A stretch of DNA of 36,148 bases from Candidatus Endomicrobium macrotermitis (GTDB taxonomy: Bacteria; Elusimicrobiota; Endomicrobiia; Endomicrobiales; Endomicrobiaceae), in contig JAISVT010000039.1 in assembly GCA_031271405.1 (NCBI GenBank), positions 1 to 36,148 on the forward strand, read 5' to 3'. The notes below the pieces were generated by a model, which worked only from the letters and a program-made list of their open reading frames with translations, was not told the DNA's origin and did not search any database. Both the position numbers and the translations under genes were made by a program. Shown in pieces: positions 8,076-16,731 of this stretch; the stretch's first letter is position 1, and the number at the start of each line of letters is the position of its first letter.

Positions 8076-8336
8076 ATGACGAGAGAAGAGATTATTAAAA
8101 CCGTAAACGGCGCTTTAGCCGAAGAGTTTGAGCTTGACCCGGCGGCGATGAAACCCGAAGCCAATTTTTTTACCGATCTCGGGCTTGACAGCCTTGACGC
8201 GGTTGATATGGTCATAGTTTTGGAACAGGCTTTTAAAATCAAAATAAGAACGAATTACGAAGTGGGAAAAATTATAACGCTCGGCGATTTATATAATTAC
8301 ATAGAGGAACTTGTAAAACAGCAACCAAATGCCTGA
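8076..8336 (+). CDS. Acyl carrier protein
   Basis: This 86-residue acidic protein carries the 4'-phosphopantetheine site in DLGLDSLDAVDMV (Ser39). It holds growing acyl chains as thioesters for the enzymes encoded next to it. AGGAG lies 7-8 bases before ATG 8076. Its end overlaps the acyltransferase start by 8 bases, so the genes are coupled. The neighbours (acyltransferase, hotdog dehydratase, LolA-like carrier, ketosynthase) suggest a dedicated carrier for a special acyl product rather than the housekeeping AcpP, but that is inference. Confidence 0.9.
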   Translation: MTREEIIKTVNGALAEEFELDPAAMKPEANFFTDLGLDSLDAVDMVIVLEQAFKIKIRTNYEVGKIITLGDLYNYIEELVKQQPNA

Positions 8337-9048
8337 TTTTATCAAAAAATTATACGGAGCCCCTTTTGCGGCTGCGGCGTGGACTTGGCTTTTTGTTTCC
8401 GGCCTTTTTGCCGCGCCGTATTTTTATTTGACCGGATATAAAGAAAACGAATTGAGAAATTTTCTTTATTTTCAGGGCAGGATAGTCCAGCTTGCGGTAT
8501 TTTTCGCTTCGGGGTTCAGAAAAAAAATCGTCAAAGGAAAAATGCCCGAAAGGTCTATTCTCGTCGCAAACCATCCGTGCATGTACGATACTTTCATATT
8601 TTTCGATTTCGGCGTTAAAAACCTTGTCTGCATAGCAAAAGACTGGCCTTTCAAAATAATTTTTTACGGAAAATTCATAGAAAAAGCGGGTTATATAAAT
8701 TCCGAAGGGAAAACGGCCGAAGAAATTATCGGAGAAACGCGCGCCGCGCTTGAACGCGGTTTGAATGTCGCCGTGTTTCCGGAAGGCACGAGAAGCAAAG
8801 TTACGGGAAGGTTCCGTTCTCTCGCTTTTGAAGCCGCGATAAGGGCCGACTGTCCGGTTGTCCCTTTTGCCATAAAGGGGCTGGGCGAAATGCTTCCGCG
8901 CGGATCGTACTGCCCTAAATGCGTTCCCGTGGAATATATACAGCTTGAAGCCGTTTCCCCTCGGGATTTTCAGGGAGAGCTCGGCGCGCACAATATGGCA
9001 AAGCACGTCAAAAATATGATAACGGAAAAATTAGGTGAGAAGAAATGA
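8329..9048 (+). CDS. PlsC-family 1-acyl-glycerol-3-phosphate acyltransferase-like protein
   Basis: Membrane-bound acyltransferase of 239 residues. The N-terminus has a hydrophobic stretch (~11-35). The catalytic NHx4D motif is NHPCMYD (His82, Asp87) and the phosphate-binding motif is FPEGTRS (150-156). The family moves acyl chains from ACP or CoA to a glycerol phosphate or other acceptor. It overlaps the ACP gene by 8 bases and the dehydratase gene by 4 (ATGA), so the three are one translational unit. In aryl-polyene-type loci a similar enzyme is thought to attach the finished chain to a lipid; here the acceptor is unknown. Confidence 0.87.
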   Translation: MPDFIKKLYGAPFAAAAWTWLFVSGLFAAPYFYLTGYKENELRNFLYFQGRIVQLAVFFASGFRKKIVKGKMPERSILVANHPCMYDTFIFFDFGVKNLVCIAKDWPFKIIFYGKFIEKAGYINSEGKTAEEIIGETRAALERGLNVAVFPEGTRSKVTGRFRSLAFEAAIRADCPVVPFAIKGLGEMLPRGSYCPKCVPVEYIQLEAVSPRDFQGELGAHNMAKHVKNMITEKLGEKK

Positions 9049-9461
9049 CCGTATTTAACGTAAAAGAAAATATGTTTCATAAGCCGCCGATGCTTCTTGT
9101 GGACGAAGTTCTGGAAGAAAGCGAAAATAAAGGCAAAACATCGTTTAAAATAAAGGATGATAATATTTTTATAGGGGACGGCGGAGTTTTTGCGAGATCC
9201 GCTTTGATAGAAATTGCCGCGCAGTCTTTTGCCGCGACGGACAGCCTGCAAAAGGCGAAAAAGAATATCGAACCGTCAAAAGGTTTTCTTGCGGCGGTCA
9301 GAAATTTCGAGTTTTTTGCCGACGCAAAAGCCGGCGACGAAATAATATGCGAAATCGAAAAAACCGACGAAATGGCGCAGCTCCATATGGTTAAAGCCGG
9401 GCTTTTCTCGGGCGGAAAAAAACTTGCCTGCGGAGAATTCAGGATTTTTGAATTTGTCTAG
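9045..9461 (+). CDS. Hotdog-fold FabZ/ApeP-like 3-hydroxyacyl-ACP dehydratase
   Basis: A 138-residue hotdog protein. FHKPPMLLVDEVLE (~11-24) matches the FabZ/ApeP opening, and the central helix reads SALIEIAAQSFAA. The FabZ catalytic FPGHFP motif is not present; GDGGVFARSA stands there, so the His is displaced or lost while the Glu of the helix (LIE) remains. ApeP-type dehydratases of aryl polyene clusters also differ from FabZ in this region. It would remove water from a 3-hydroxyacyl-ACP made with the ketosynthase of this cluster, but a non-catalytic or thioesterase-like role is possible. The start overlaps the acyltransferase stop (ATGA). Confidence 0.65.
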   Translation: MTVFNVKENMFHKPPMLLVDEVLEESENKGKTSFKIKDDNIFIGDGGVFARSALIEIAAQSFAATDSLQKAKKNIEPSKGFLAAVRNFEFFADAKAGDEIICEIEKTDEMAQLHMVKAGLFSGGKKLACGEFRIFEFV

Positions 9462-9522
9462 CGCGGGAAAGGCGGTTAGGAACGGGCAGTGAGGAATTAA
9501 CGGCGGCGGATAAAATAAGAAC

Positions 9523-9561
9523 GCAGCCCGTCATTTCGGAATGTTTTAACCTGGAATCCGG
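9523..9561. repeat. REP-like palindromic repeat, copy 1
   Basis: A 39-base segment similar to 9618-9656 (roughly two thirds identical, sharing CAGCC, AATG and TTAA in register). Its arms TTTCGGAATG / CCTGGAATCC are decayed compared with copy 2. It lies in the 133-base gap between the dehydratase and LolA-like genes. Confidence 0.5.
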
Positions 9562-9594
9562 AAGAAAAGCAGAGTGAAGAGCGGAGAGTGAAGA

Positions 9595-10269
9595 ATGGAG
9601 TTAACGACAAAAAAAACACAGCCTGCCGTTCCCGAATGCCTTAATCGGGAACCCGAGTTGTTAAAAAAAATTGTTTTCGGGTTTTTAATAATTTTCTTTT
9701 TTGTTTGCGCGGCGTTTTCACAGCAAACGGCGGAGCAGAGGTTTTCCGGGTTCGCAAACGTTCAGACTATCGAAAGTTCGTTTGAAATGAAAGAATACGT
9801 TTCGATAGCGGACAGACCCTTTGTAAGTTCCGGCAGATTTTATTTCCGAAAGCCGGGCTCTTTAAAGTGGGAATATTTGCCGCCTTTTAACCGGGGCTTT
9901 CTGATAAACGGCAATAAGATTTTTTCATGGGAAGAAAAAGGCGGAAAAAAAGAAATAAAAGACATAAGTTCGAAACATGCGGCAAAAGCGATGGCTTTAC
10001 AGCTTTACGCTTTTATATCCATGGATAAATCTAAAATTTCAAAAACGTATAAAATAGAAGATTCGGAAGACGGAATGGTTTTATTTCCCGCGGACGATTC
10101 CGAAAAGCAGGCGGTTTCTAAAATAAACATATTTTTCCGCAAAGATATCGCCGCGGTAAAAGAAGCGGAAATAATAAGCAAAAACGGCGATAAAAGCGTA
10201 ATTTCGTTTTTTGATACGAAAATCAATGAAGCTTTGCCGCAAAGCGTTTTTGAAATCGAAAACGAATAA
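9595..10269 (+). CDS. LolA-like periplasmic outer-membrane lipoprotein carrier
   Basis: LolA-fold proteins carry lipoproteins or other lipids through the periplasm. The match is seen in FANVQTIESSFEMKEYVS, SSGRFYFRKPGSLKWEY and the later LQLYAFISMD region. A signal peptide (LLKKIVFGFLIIFFF to AAFS, cut before QQ) begins only at residue 22. ATG 9595 has GGAGAG upstream, but the 21 residues it adds are encoded mostly by a REP-like palindrome (9618-9656). A TTG at 9658 would start exactly at the signal peptide and may be the true start. LolA-like genes next to ACP and ketosynthase genes are typical of aryl polyene-type clusters, where they probably handle the lipid product. Confidence 0.75.
   Translation: MELTTKKTQPAVPECLNREPELLKKIVFGFLIIFFFVCAAFSQQTAEQRFSGFANVQTIESSFEMKEYVSIADRPFVSSGRFYFRKPGSLKWEYLPPFNRGFLINGNKIFSWEEKGGKKEIKDISSKHAAKAMALQLYAFISMDKSKISKTYKIEDSEDGMVLFPADDSEKQAVSKINIFFRKDIAAVKEAEIISKNGDKSVISFFDTKINEALPQSVFEIENE
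9618..9656. repeat. REP-like palindromic repeat, copy 2
   Basis: Contains a perfect 8-bp hairpin stem, GTTCCCGA (9628-9635) with TCGGGAAC (9645-9652), loop of 9. It resembles copy 1 at 9523-9561 and lies inside the nominal 5' end of the LolA-like ORF. Confidence 0.55.
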
Positions 10270-10294
10270 AATCACATTTTAACGGGGGTTATGC

Positions 10295-11527
10295 GTGTCT
10301 GCCGATTCAGCAAAAAGAAGAGTTGTTATAACGGGAGCCGGGGCGGTTTCTCCTTACGGTTCGGGCGTAAAACTTTTGGCGGATAATATGCTTGCCGGAA
10401 AAAGCAGCGTTAAATTTAATGCCGAGCTTGCCGGAACTCCGGATATCACAAGCCATGTTTCTTCGACGGTTCCAGAGACGGACTTTTCATATATTCCCCG
10501 CCATTTCAGGCGTTCTATGTCTAAAATGTCCCTTTTTGCTTACGGCGCGATAAAGGAAGCGGTTAACGCCGCGGGTTATGAAACCGTGCCCGAAAACACT
10601 TCTTTGTTTTTAGGTTCCACGATAAGCAGTATGGAAACCTGGGTAAACTTTTCCGGAAAATATAAAAACAAAGAACTCGACACAGTAAAAACCTCGGTGG
10701 TTTTTCAGGTTATGAATCATTCGCCTTTGGCAAACGTCGCTCAGGCTTTTGACATTAAAGGAGCGGGCTTCGGCACCTGTACGGCTTGCGCTACGGGTTT
10801 GATAAATACGGGGCTTGCATATCTTGCCGTATCCGCGGGATTTACGGACAGGGCTTTATGCGGCGGAACAGACGAATATCATCCGATAATGACAGCGTGT
10901 TTTTCGATAATGAACGCCGCAAGCGGCGGTTATAATAATGATCCCGAAAAAGCGTCCCGCCCTTTTGACAAAGACAGAGGCGGGATAGTGTGTTCGGAAG
11001 GCTGCGGAATGCTGTTTGTCGAATCTCTGGAAAGCGCTCTTAAACGCAACGCTAAAATTTACGGCGAAATTATAGGTTTCGGCACAAATACGGAAACCAA
11101 AAGCATATCGCATCCGTCGCGCGAATGCATAAGCGAATGCATGCAAAAGGCTTTGGATAACGCGGGGCTTAAGCCTTCGGACATAGATTTTGTAAACGCC
11201 CACGCCACAAGCACGCTTGCCGGAGACATCGAAGAAAGCAAAGCCATCGCTTCCGTTTTCGGAAATAATATCCCGGTAAACAGTTTGAAAGGGCATATCG
11301 GACACACAATGGCCGCAAGCGGAAGTTTGGAGCTTATCGCAATGCTGGATATGATGGAAAGAAATGAGTTTGCCGCTACCATGAATCTGGAAAACATAGA
11401 TCCCGAATGCGCCGGCGTAAAACACCTTGCCGCAAATCAGGATTTAAAAATAGACGTTTTTATGAAAAACAGTTTTGCCCTGGGCGGAACGAATTGTTCG
11501 CTGATAGTTAAAAGATATAAGGAATAA
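10295..11527 (+). CDS. fabF: FabF-like beta-ketoacyl-ACP synthase II
   Basis: A 410-residue thiolase-fold ketosynthase that condenses malonyl-ACP with an acyl-ACP. The catalytic triad is complete: Cys165 in TCTACATG, His303 in NAHATSTLAGD, and His337 with Lys332 in LKGHIGHTMAASG. The gene starts with GTG 10295 behind a GGGGG site; the ATG a few bases earlier is out of frame. It is the last gene of the ACP cluster, with a terminator at 11561-11595. The sequence differs enough from housekeeping FabF (for example TCTACAT in place of STACTSG) that a special-purpose ketosynthase is likely, but its chain preference cannot be read. Confidence 0.92.
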   Translation: MSADSAKRRVVITGAGAVSPYGSGVKLLADNMLAGKSSVKFNAELAGTPDITSHVSSTVPETDFSYIPRHFRRSMSKMSLFAYGAIKEAVNAAGYETVPENTSLFLGSTISSMETWVNFSGKYKNKELDTVKTSVVFQVMNHSPLANVAQAFDIKGAGFGTCTACATGLINTGLAYLAVSAGFTDRALCGGTDEYHPIMTACFSIMNAASGGYNNDPEKASRPFDKDRGGIVCSEGCGMLFVESLESALKRNAKIYGEIIGFGTNTETKSISHPSRECISECMQKALDNAGLKPSDIDFVNAHATSTLAGDIEESKAIASVFGNNIPVNSLKGHIGHTMAASGSLELIAMLDMMERNEFAATMNLENIDPECAGVKHLAANQDLKIDVFMKNSFALGGTNCSLIVKRYKE

Positions 11528-11560
11528 GCATTGTTTTTCAGCAAAAACGGATTCCGGACC

Positions 11561-11595
11561 GAGCCCGCGATGACGAACGCGGGCTCGTACTTTTT
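11561..11595 (+). terminator. Rho-independent terminator after the ketosynthase gene
   Basis: A perfect 9-bp stem, GAGCCCGCG (11561-11569) with CGCGGGCTC (11578-11586), 8-base loop, then GTACTTTTT. It closes the ACP-to-ketosynthase cluster. Confidence 0.8.
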
Positions 11596-11654
11596 GAACG
11601 GCCGTAAAAAGTAACCCGGGCGCGGGGCGGACGCATGCAATAAAACATTTTTCA

Positions 11655-11683
11655 TTGACTTTAAAAGTAAAAAATATTAAAAT
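11655..11683 (+). promoter_or_regulatory. Promoter of the CAU tRNA
   Basis: TTGACT (11655-11660), 17 bases, TAAAAT (11678-11683). The predicted start near 11690 is about 30 bases upstream of the tRNA. Confidence 0.65.
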
Positions 11684-11719
11684 TATCGGACTTATTTTTG
11701 CTTGATATGCGGTTTGTAC

Positions 11720-11791
<72 letters not shown>

Positions 11792-11898
11792 ATTTTGCTC
11801 CGGCTTTTTGAATTCCGCTTCGCTCCCGTTTATGTACTTTAGCGCGTAAATTTCGCAGCCCGCGCCGTGCAGAATTTCAAAATCCTTCGCAAAAACCA

Positions 11899-11926
11899 TT
11901 GACAAAAATCTTTATCCGGTTATATC
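11899..11926 (+). promoter_or_regulatory. Promoter of the membrane spermidine-synthase-like gene
   Basis: TTGACA (11899-11904), 16 bases, TATATC (11921-11926); start near 11933. The gene ATG is at 11970 and has no clear Shine-Dalgarno. Confidence 0.55.
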
Positions 11927-11969
11927 CTGTCTAAAAACCCTTTTCCCAAATATACACGCATTAAAATTT

Positions 11970-14114
11970 ATGGCTTATTTATTTTTATACGTTTTCGGAA
12001 TCTGCGTATCGTTTATACAGCTTTTGCTTTTCCGCGAAACTATGCCCGTTTTTCAGGCAGCGGACATAGTGGGCGGATTTTTTGTATTTCATTCGATCGC
12101 GGGTTTCGCTTTAGGCCTTTATGCCGCTTCGAAACTTCCCTCGTTTCAGCGTTCCTCAAAAACCGTTTTCTTCGCCTGTATCGCTCTTCTCGCGCTATTG
12201 TTTCTCGAATTCACGTTTATAAGAAGCATACGTTTTCTTTTGTCGGTATCCGCAGGCGGCGGAATATCGCTTAAAACGGCTTTCATTTGCGTTTTTGCGG
12301 CAGCGGCTCCCTTAAGTTTTGCCGCCGGGAGCATATCGCGCTTTGCCGTCCGCGCGGAAAAAGATTTTTACCGAGCATTTGTTTTGCAGAGTTTAGGTTT
12401 TATATCGGGCTGCGCGGCATATTTCTTTTTTGCGGTTCAGGCCGAAGGGGTTTTTGCGGCTTTGATCGTATCGGCCGTCCTTTCCGCTGCGCTTTTTTTG
12501 GTTTCTTTCGGCAAAAAAAGCGCGGTTTGCGCTGTCTGCCTGCCGGTTTTATTCGTTTGCGCCGCGAAGGGGCTGTTTTTTGACGTTCACGCCGCGGATA
12601 AAAAACTGCTTGAAAGGAGCTTCATTTCCTCGAACATAGAAGACTATAAATATACCGCTTACGGGCAAAACGTTTTGACGCAAAAAAACGGCGAATATTC
12701 GTTTTTTGCAAACCAGATTTTGATGTTTTCAAAGCCCGACAGAGATATTCTGGAATCGGAAGATTTCGGGCATATCCCCGCTTTGCACCACGGCGCGCTT
12801 AAAAAAGTTTTAATCGTAGGCGGCGCGGTAAAATACCTGCCCATGATATTTAAGCACGACGTCGCGCTTGTCGACTGCGTCGAAGCGGACGAAGCCGCGG
12901 TATCGATAGCGCAGAAAAACTTTCTGCATCTGGGTTATATTTTCGGCGACGAAAGGCTTCGGATACATAACGAAAACGCGAGGGATTTCATTAAAAATTC
13001 CGCGGAGAAATACGACTTGATTCTCGTGGGGATGCCGTATCCGTTAAACCTGCAGCTGAACGCTTATTACACCGAAGAGTTTTTCCGTTCCGCATCGCAG
13101 CGCCTCGGCGAAAACGGTTTTGTCGCCGTAAGGCTTCCAGGAAGGACGGCTTTTTCGTCTTACATTATGGCGGAGCTCAATAAATCCGTTTTGGACGCCA
13201 TGCAGAGCGTTTTTGAACATACGCAGATAATTCCGGGAAGCAGCAACATTTTAATAGCTTCAAAAAACAGAATGCCGTACAGGCTTCACATAAAAAAACG
13301 CCTTGCCCAAATGCAGGAGACGACTTTGATTTTGTCGAAATATTATCTTGACGACAGAATGGACACGCTGAAAACAAGATGGCTTAAAAACGAATTGAAA
13401 AAAGTAAAAAAAAGCGGCATTTTGAATTCGGATTTTAACCCCGGAGCCGCGGTGCACTCCGTTTTATACGCCCAGTCCGGATTTTCCCCGTATTTAAGCG
13501 TTTTTATCGACAAAACCGTAAAATATTCGTATCTGGTTTTGATAGTTGTGGCCGCAGTGTTTTTTCTTTCCAAATCCGTATATAAAACCACTTCTTTCGT
13601 TTGTTCGGCTACGTCGTTTTGGCTTCTGTTTGCCGCGGCGTTTTCTTTGCAGATATACAACGGGCAGATTTACAAGTGGTCGGGAGTCATTGCCGCGCTT
13701 TTTGCGGCCGGAATTTTATCCGGAGCGTTTTTCCCGCGCGTTTTCGCAAAACATACGCCTTTAAATAAAAAAATGTTTGCGGCGGAGTTGTTGTTCGTTC
13801 TGGTGACGGCTTTGTGGTTTTTGACGCTGAAACTCGAAGCGGTAAATCCGGCTGCTTTGTCGGTTTTTACGTTTTTTTCCGGATTTGCGGCGGGCGCGGA
13901 AATTTTTATTTTAATTAAAATATCCGCGCTGTTCGGCTCGGAAAGCAAAACGAATTTATGTTTTTTTGCGGTTGCGGGCGCGTGTTTCTCGTCGCTTGCA
14001 GGAGGAAGTTTTTTAATTCCGGCATGGGGAATTTCCGAATCGATCGCTTTAATATTTTTCCTGAAATTTCTTATTTTTTGCCGCTGGGCCGATTTAAACA
14101 GGCGCGGCCTTTAG
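11970..14114 (+). CDS. Polytopic membrane protein with a degenerate spermidine-synthase-like domain
   Basis: The 714-residue protein has about six membrane helices (1-205), a soluble domain (~215-500) and a second group of about six helices (~505-705). The soluble part aligns with the Rossmann core of polyamine aminopropyltransferases (VLIVGG, VDCVEADEAAV, YDLILVGMPYP, AYYTEEFF). The nucleotide-binding GGGDGG is GGAVKY, and the catalytic Asp region reads GMPYP, so classic aminopropyl transfer is unlikely. Similar membrane-fused SpeE-like proteins occur in other didermic bacteria, mostly without known function. It has its own promoter; the next gene starts 95 bases on. A role in membrane transport or as a ligand-binding pseudoenzyme is possible but not shown. 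Confidence 0.75.
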   Translation: MAYLFLYVFGICVSFIQLLLFRETMPVFQAADIVGGFFVFHSIAGFALGLYAASKLPSFQRSSKTVFFACIALLALLFLEFTFIRSIRFLLSVSAGGGISLKTAFICVFAAAAPLSFAAGSISRFAVRAEKDFYRAFVLQSLGFISGCAAYFFFAVQAEGVFAALIVSAVLSAALFLVSFGKKSAVCAVCLPVLFVCAAKGLFFDVHAADKKLLERSFISSNIEDYKYTAYGQNVLTQKNGEYSFFANQILMFSKPDRDILESEDFGHIPALHHGALKKVLIVGGAVKYLPMIFKHDVALVDCVEADEAAVSIAQKNFLHLGYIFGDERLRIHNENARDFIKNSAEKYDLILVGMPYPLNLQLNAYYTEEFFRSASQRLGENGFVAVRLPGRTAFSSYIMAELNKSVLDAMQSVFEHTQIIPGSSNILIASKNRMPYRLHIKKRLAQMQETTLILSKYYLDDRMDTLKTRWLKNELKKVKKSGILNSDFNPGAAVHSVLYAQSGFSPYLSVFIDKTVKYSYLVLIVVAAVFFLSKSVYKTTSFVCSATSFWLLFAAAFSLQIYNGQIYKWSGVIAALFAAGILSGAFFPRVFAKHTPLNKKMFAAELLFVLVTALWFLTLKLEAVNPAALSVFTFFSGFAAGAEIFILIKISALFGSESKTNLCFFAVAGACFSSLAGGSFLIPAWGISESIALIFFLKFLIFCRWADLNRRGL

Positions 14115-14153
14115 GCTGTTTTTAAAAATGATAAGAAAAATCAAGGATATTTG

Positions 14154-14182
14154 TTGAATAAATGAATAAAAAAATGTAAAAT
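14154..14182 (+). promoter_or_regulatory. Promoter of the secreted beta-sandwich repeat gene
   Basis: TTGAAT (14154-14159), 17 bases, TAAAAT (14177-14182), in a very AT-rich spacer. GAGGTGG follows as ribosome site just before ATG 14210. Confidence 0.55.
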
Positions 14183-14209
14183 GAACGAAAAATAAATAAA
14201 GAGGTGGCA

Positions 14210-16723
14210 ATGAAAAAATTACTTTCTTTATGTTTTGCTTTGCTGGCGGCCGTTTTGATTTCGCCGGTTTGCTTCGCGGAAGGCTTCCAGATAATGGGTT
14301 TTATTACCGATGCCGAAGGAAATCCTTTAAGCGATGTGGCCGTAAAAATAACGGGAGACGCCGACCTTACCGAAAAAAGCGACCCGTTGGGATATTACAA
14401 ATTCGAAAATCTCAAAAAAGGCCTCCGTCTGGAACTTTCCGTTGACGCTCCGGGTTATAAATTCAAGCCCGAAGTGCATAAAATAAAAAAACTCAATTCC
14501 GACGAATATGCGGACTTTGAAGTTCAGCCGGCGGACGAGCCGAAATCCGGGAAAAAGTCCGAAGAAAAGTTTAAAATAAACGGGGTGATTTCGGAGAAAG
14601 GCATAGGGATAAGCGGCGTTACCGTTGAAGTCGTAAGCGGAAGAAAGAAATACAAAGCCGAAACCGACGCCGACGGGTATTATGAAGTCTTTGATCTCCC
14701 GCCAGGGAGAGATTTTGTCATAAGGCCTTACAAAGATTCGCTGCTTTTTGTTCCCGCGGAAATCGCCATAAATAATCCCGTGGATGATAAAGTGGTGAAT
14801 TTTAACGTTTCCGACCAGAGATTTTATATAGCCGGAAAAGTCACGGACGCCGATAAGAAACCGCTCAATTCCGCAAAAGTCAGCGTAAGCGCGCCGGATA
14901 ACAAGTTTATAACGCTTGTAGATGAAGAAGACGGAACGTATATGTTTGTTTTGCCGTCCGGAGCGGCGTACGCGGTCAGAGCGTTTAAAGACGGCTACCA
15001 TGCCGCGGAAGTGCAGCTGTCGAATTTAAGCAACAATATGACCGTCGATTTTTCTTTGGAAATAGAAACGGAAAGCAAAGAGTCGCAGGTTTTCTTTGAA
15101 GTCGCCAAAAAAGAAGCGGAAGATCCGAGAATAGATAAGAAGGCCGAAAAACAGCGCGAGAAAGAAGAGCGCGCGGCCAGAAAAGAGCAGGAAAGAAGGG
15201 AAAAAGAAGCCAAAAAGGAAGAAGCCAGAAAAGCAAAAGAAGCAAAAAATGCCGAAGAAAAAGCGCTTGCCGCAAAAAAGCCGGTTAAAATAAGGGGAGC
15301 CATAGCAAATAAAAAATTCGCCGCGGAGAATATTTCGGTTGTTCTTGATCCGGGCGGACACCAGACTTTCACGGATTCCAAAGGCAGGTATTCGTTTGAG
15401 ATCATACCCGAAGCGGACGAGTATTTTTTAAAGCCCCAAAGCGAAGACGTTTCGTTTGATCCCGAGGTCGTATCGATAAAAGATTTTAAAAAACCGGTTT
15501 ACGATTTTAACCCGTATGTCACTTTTGAAGGATATGTTTTTGACAATAGGCGCCCCGTGCGCGCCGCAACGGTAAACCTTAACGGAGTCGAGGTTGAAAA
15601 AACCGACAATTTCGGCAGATTTAAAATAAACGCCCAATACGGCGTGCCCGTGCAAATATCGGTTTCAAAAGAAGGATATATGTTTTATCCTCCGGAAATA
15701 TCCTTTGAGAAAGCCGAAAAAAACCGTATGCAGCTGGATTTTGTTTCGGTCTTTTTAGTGTCCGGCAAAATGGAAGTTCAGGACAGAAGATATTCGACCG
15801 GAGATTTTCAAATAGAAGTTACCGGCAGCACAAATTCCATAATTCAGGTCGGACAAAGCGGGAATTACACTATCCCCGGGCTTGCGGCCGGCGGGAATTA
15901 CAAAATTACCCCGAAAACCGGCGGTTATATAAGCACTCCGAAGTTCAGGGAGTTTTTGAATTTGGACAGAAATATAACGAATCAGAATTTTACGCTGGCT
16001 AAAGAGACTTATACGGTAAAAGGAAACGTAAACGTCGGCGGGAAGCCTGTCGTTAACGCGATTATAACGGCGTCAAGGTCGCCGTTGAGATATTTTACCG
16101 ACTCCAACGGGGATTTCGAAATACGCGATTTGGATTACGGCGGGCCTTATACGTTCAGCGTGCAAACCATGGAATACAGATTTGACCCGATAGTAATAGA
16201 AACTCTGGACAAAAATACGCAAATCGAATTCAGCAACGACATCGTTTTAAGCGGCATCGTAAGGTCGGGAGACATAGCCGTGCCGGGAGTAACGGTGGAA
16301 ATTAACGGCGAAAGATATAAAACCGGCGAAGACGGAAGATTCAGCGTTAAAGCCAACTACGGCAAAGACTATACGGTTTATCTGTCCGGAAACGGTATGT
16401 CTTTTGAACCCCAAGAGAAAGAATACAGAAGGGTCGAGCAGAATATAACCAATGAAGTTTTTGAAGCCTCGGTAATTATAAGCGGAAAGGTGACCGGCGA
16501 CGGAAAACCTTTGGCCGGAGCTTCCGTTACGTTAAATTACGGAGAAGTGTATAAAACCGACGAAAACGGCTATTACCTTATAAGAAATGTCGCCATGGGA
16601 AGGGATTACGTGCTTGAAGTTTCCCATCCCGGATACAGATTTTCTACGGCAAAGAAAGAACTTAGCGAAGTAATGAGCGGAAAAATGGCCGAAGATTTCA
16701 GCGGAAGGAAAATCAACAAATAA
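14210..16723 (+). CDS. Secreted protein with nine carboxypeptidase-regulatory-like (CarboxypepD_reg) beta-sandwich repeats
   Basis: The 837-residue protein starts with a clear signal peptide (MKKLLSLCFALLAAVLIS to CFA, cut before EGF). Nine units of about 75-85 residues follow. Each has a G-x-V/I start, an alternating pattern such as TDADGYYEVFDLPPG, and a final VxFxV-type strand: the carboxypeptidase-regulatory/transthyretin-like fold. Between units 3 and 4 a segment of about 70 residues is almost all Lys, Glu, Ala and Arg (~290-360), probably a long charged helix. There are no catalytic motifs or cell-wall anchor. Such proteins are usually structural or binding modules outside the cell. ATG 14210 is preferred over GTG 14204 because of the ribosome site and signal peptide. 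aroB starts 8 bases after the stop. Confidence 0.82.
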   Translation: MKKLLSLCFALLAAVLISPVCFAEGFQIMGFITDAEGNPLSDVAVKITGDADLTEKSDPLGYYKFENLKKGLRLELSVDAPGYKFKPEVHKIKKLNSDEYADFEVQPADEPKSGKKSEEKFKINGVISEKGIGISGVTVEVVSGRKKYKAETDADGYYEVFDLPPGRDFVIRPYKDSLLFVPAEIAINNPVDDKVVNFNVSDQRFYIAGKVTDADKKPLNSAKVSVSAPDNKFITLVDEEDGTYMFVLPSGAAYAVRAFKDGYHAAEVQLSNLSNNMTVDFSLEIETESKESQVFFEVAKKEAEDPRIDKKAEKQREKEERAARKEQERREKEAKKEEARKAKEAKNAEEKALAAKKPVKIRGAIANKKFAAENISVVLDPGGHQTFTDSKGRYSFEIIPEADEYFLKPQSEDVSFDPEVVSIKDFKKPVYDFNPYVTFEGYVFDNRRPVRAATVNLNGVEVEKTDNFGRFKINAQYGVPVQISVSKEGYMFYPPEISFEKAEKNRMQLDFVSVFLVSGKMEVQDRRYSTGDFQIEVTGSTNSIIQVGQSGNYTIPGLAAGGNYKITPKTGGYISTPKFREFLNLDRNITNQNFTLAKETYTVKGNVNVGGKPVVNAIITASRSPLRYFTDSNGDFEIRDLDYGGPYTFSVQTMEYRFDPIVIETLDKNTQIEFSNDIVLSGIVRSGDIAVPGVTVEINGERYKTGEDGRFSVKANYGKDYTVYLSGNGMSFEPQEKEYRRVEQNITNEVFEASVIISGKVTGDGKPLAGASVTLNYGEVYKTDENGYYLIRNVAMGRDYVLEVSHPGYRFSTAKKELSEVMSGKMAEDFSGRKINK

Positions 16724-16731
16724 GAGATTTT

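Noticed and set aside
14327-15405. Several overlapping minus-strand ORFs rich in Phe, Leu and Ser
   Set aside because: They arise from the complement of the Lys/Glu-rich coding sequence of the secreted repeat protein.
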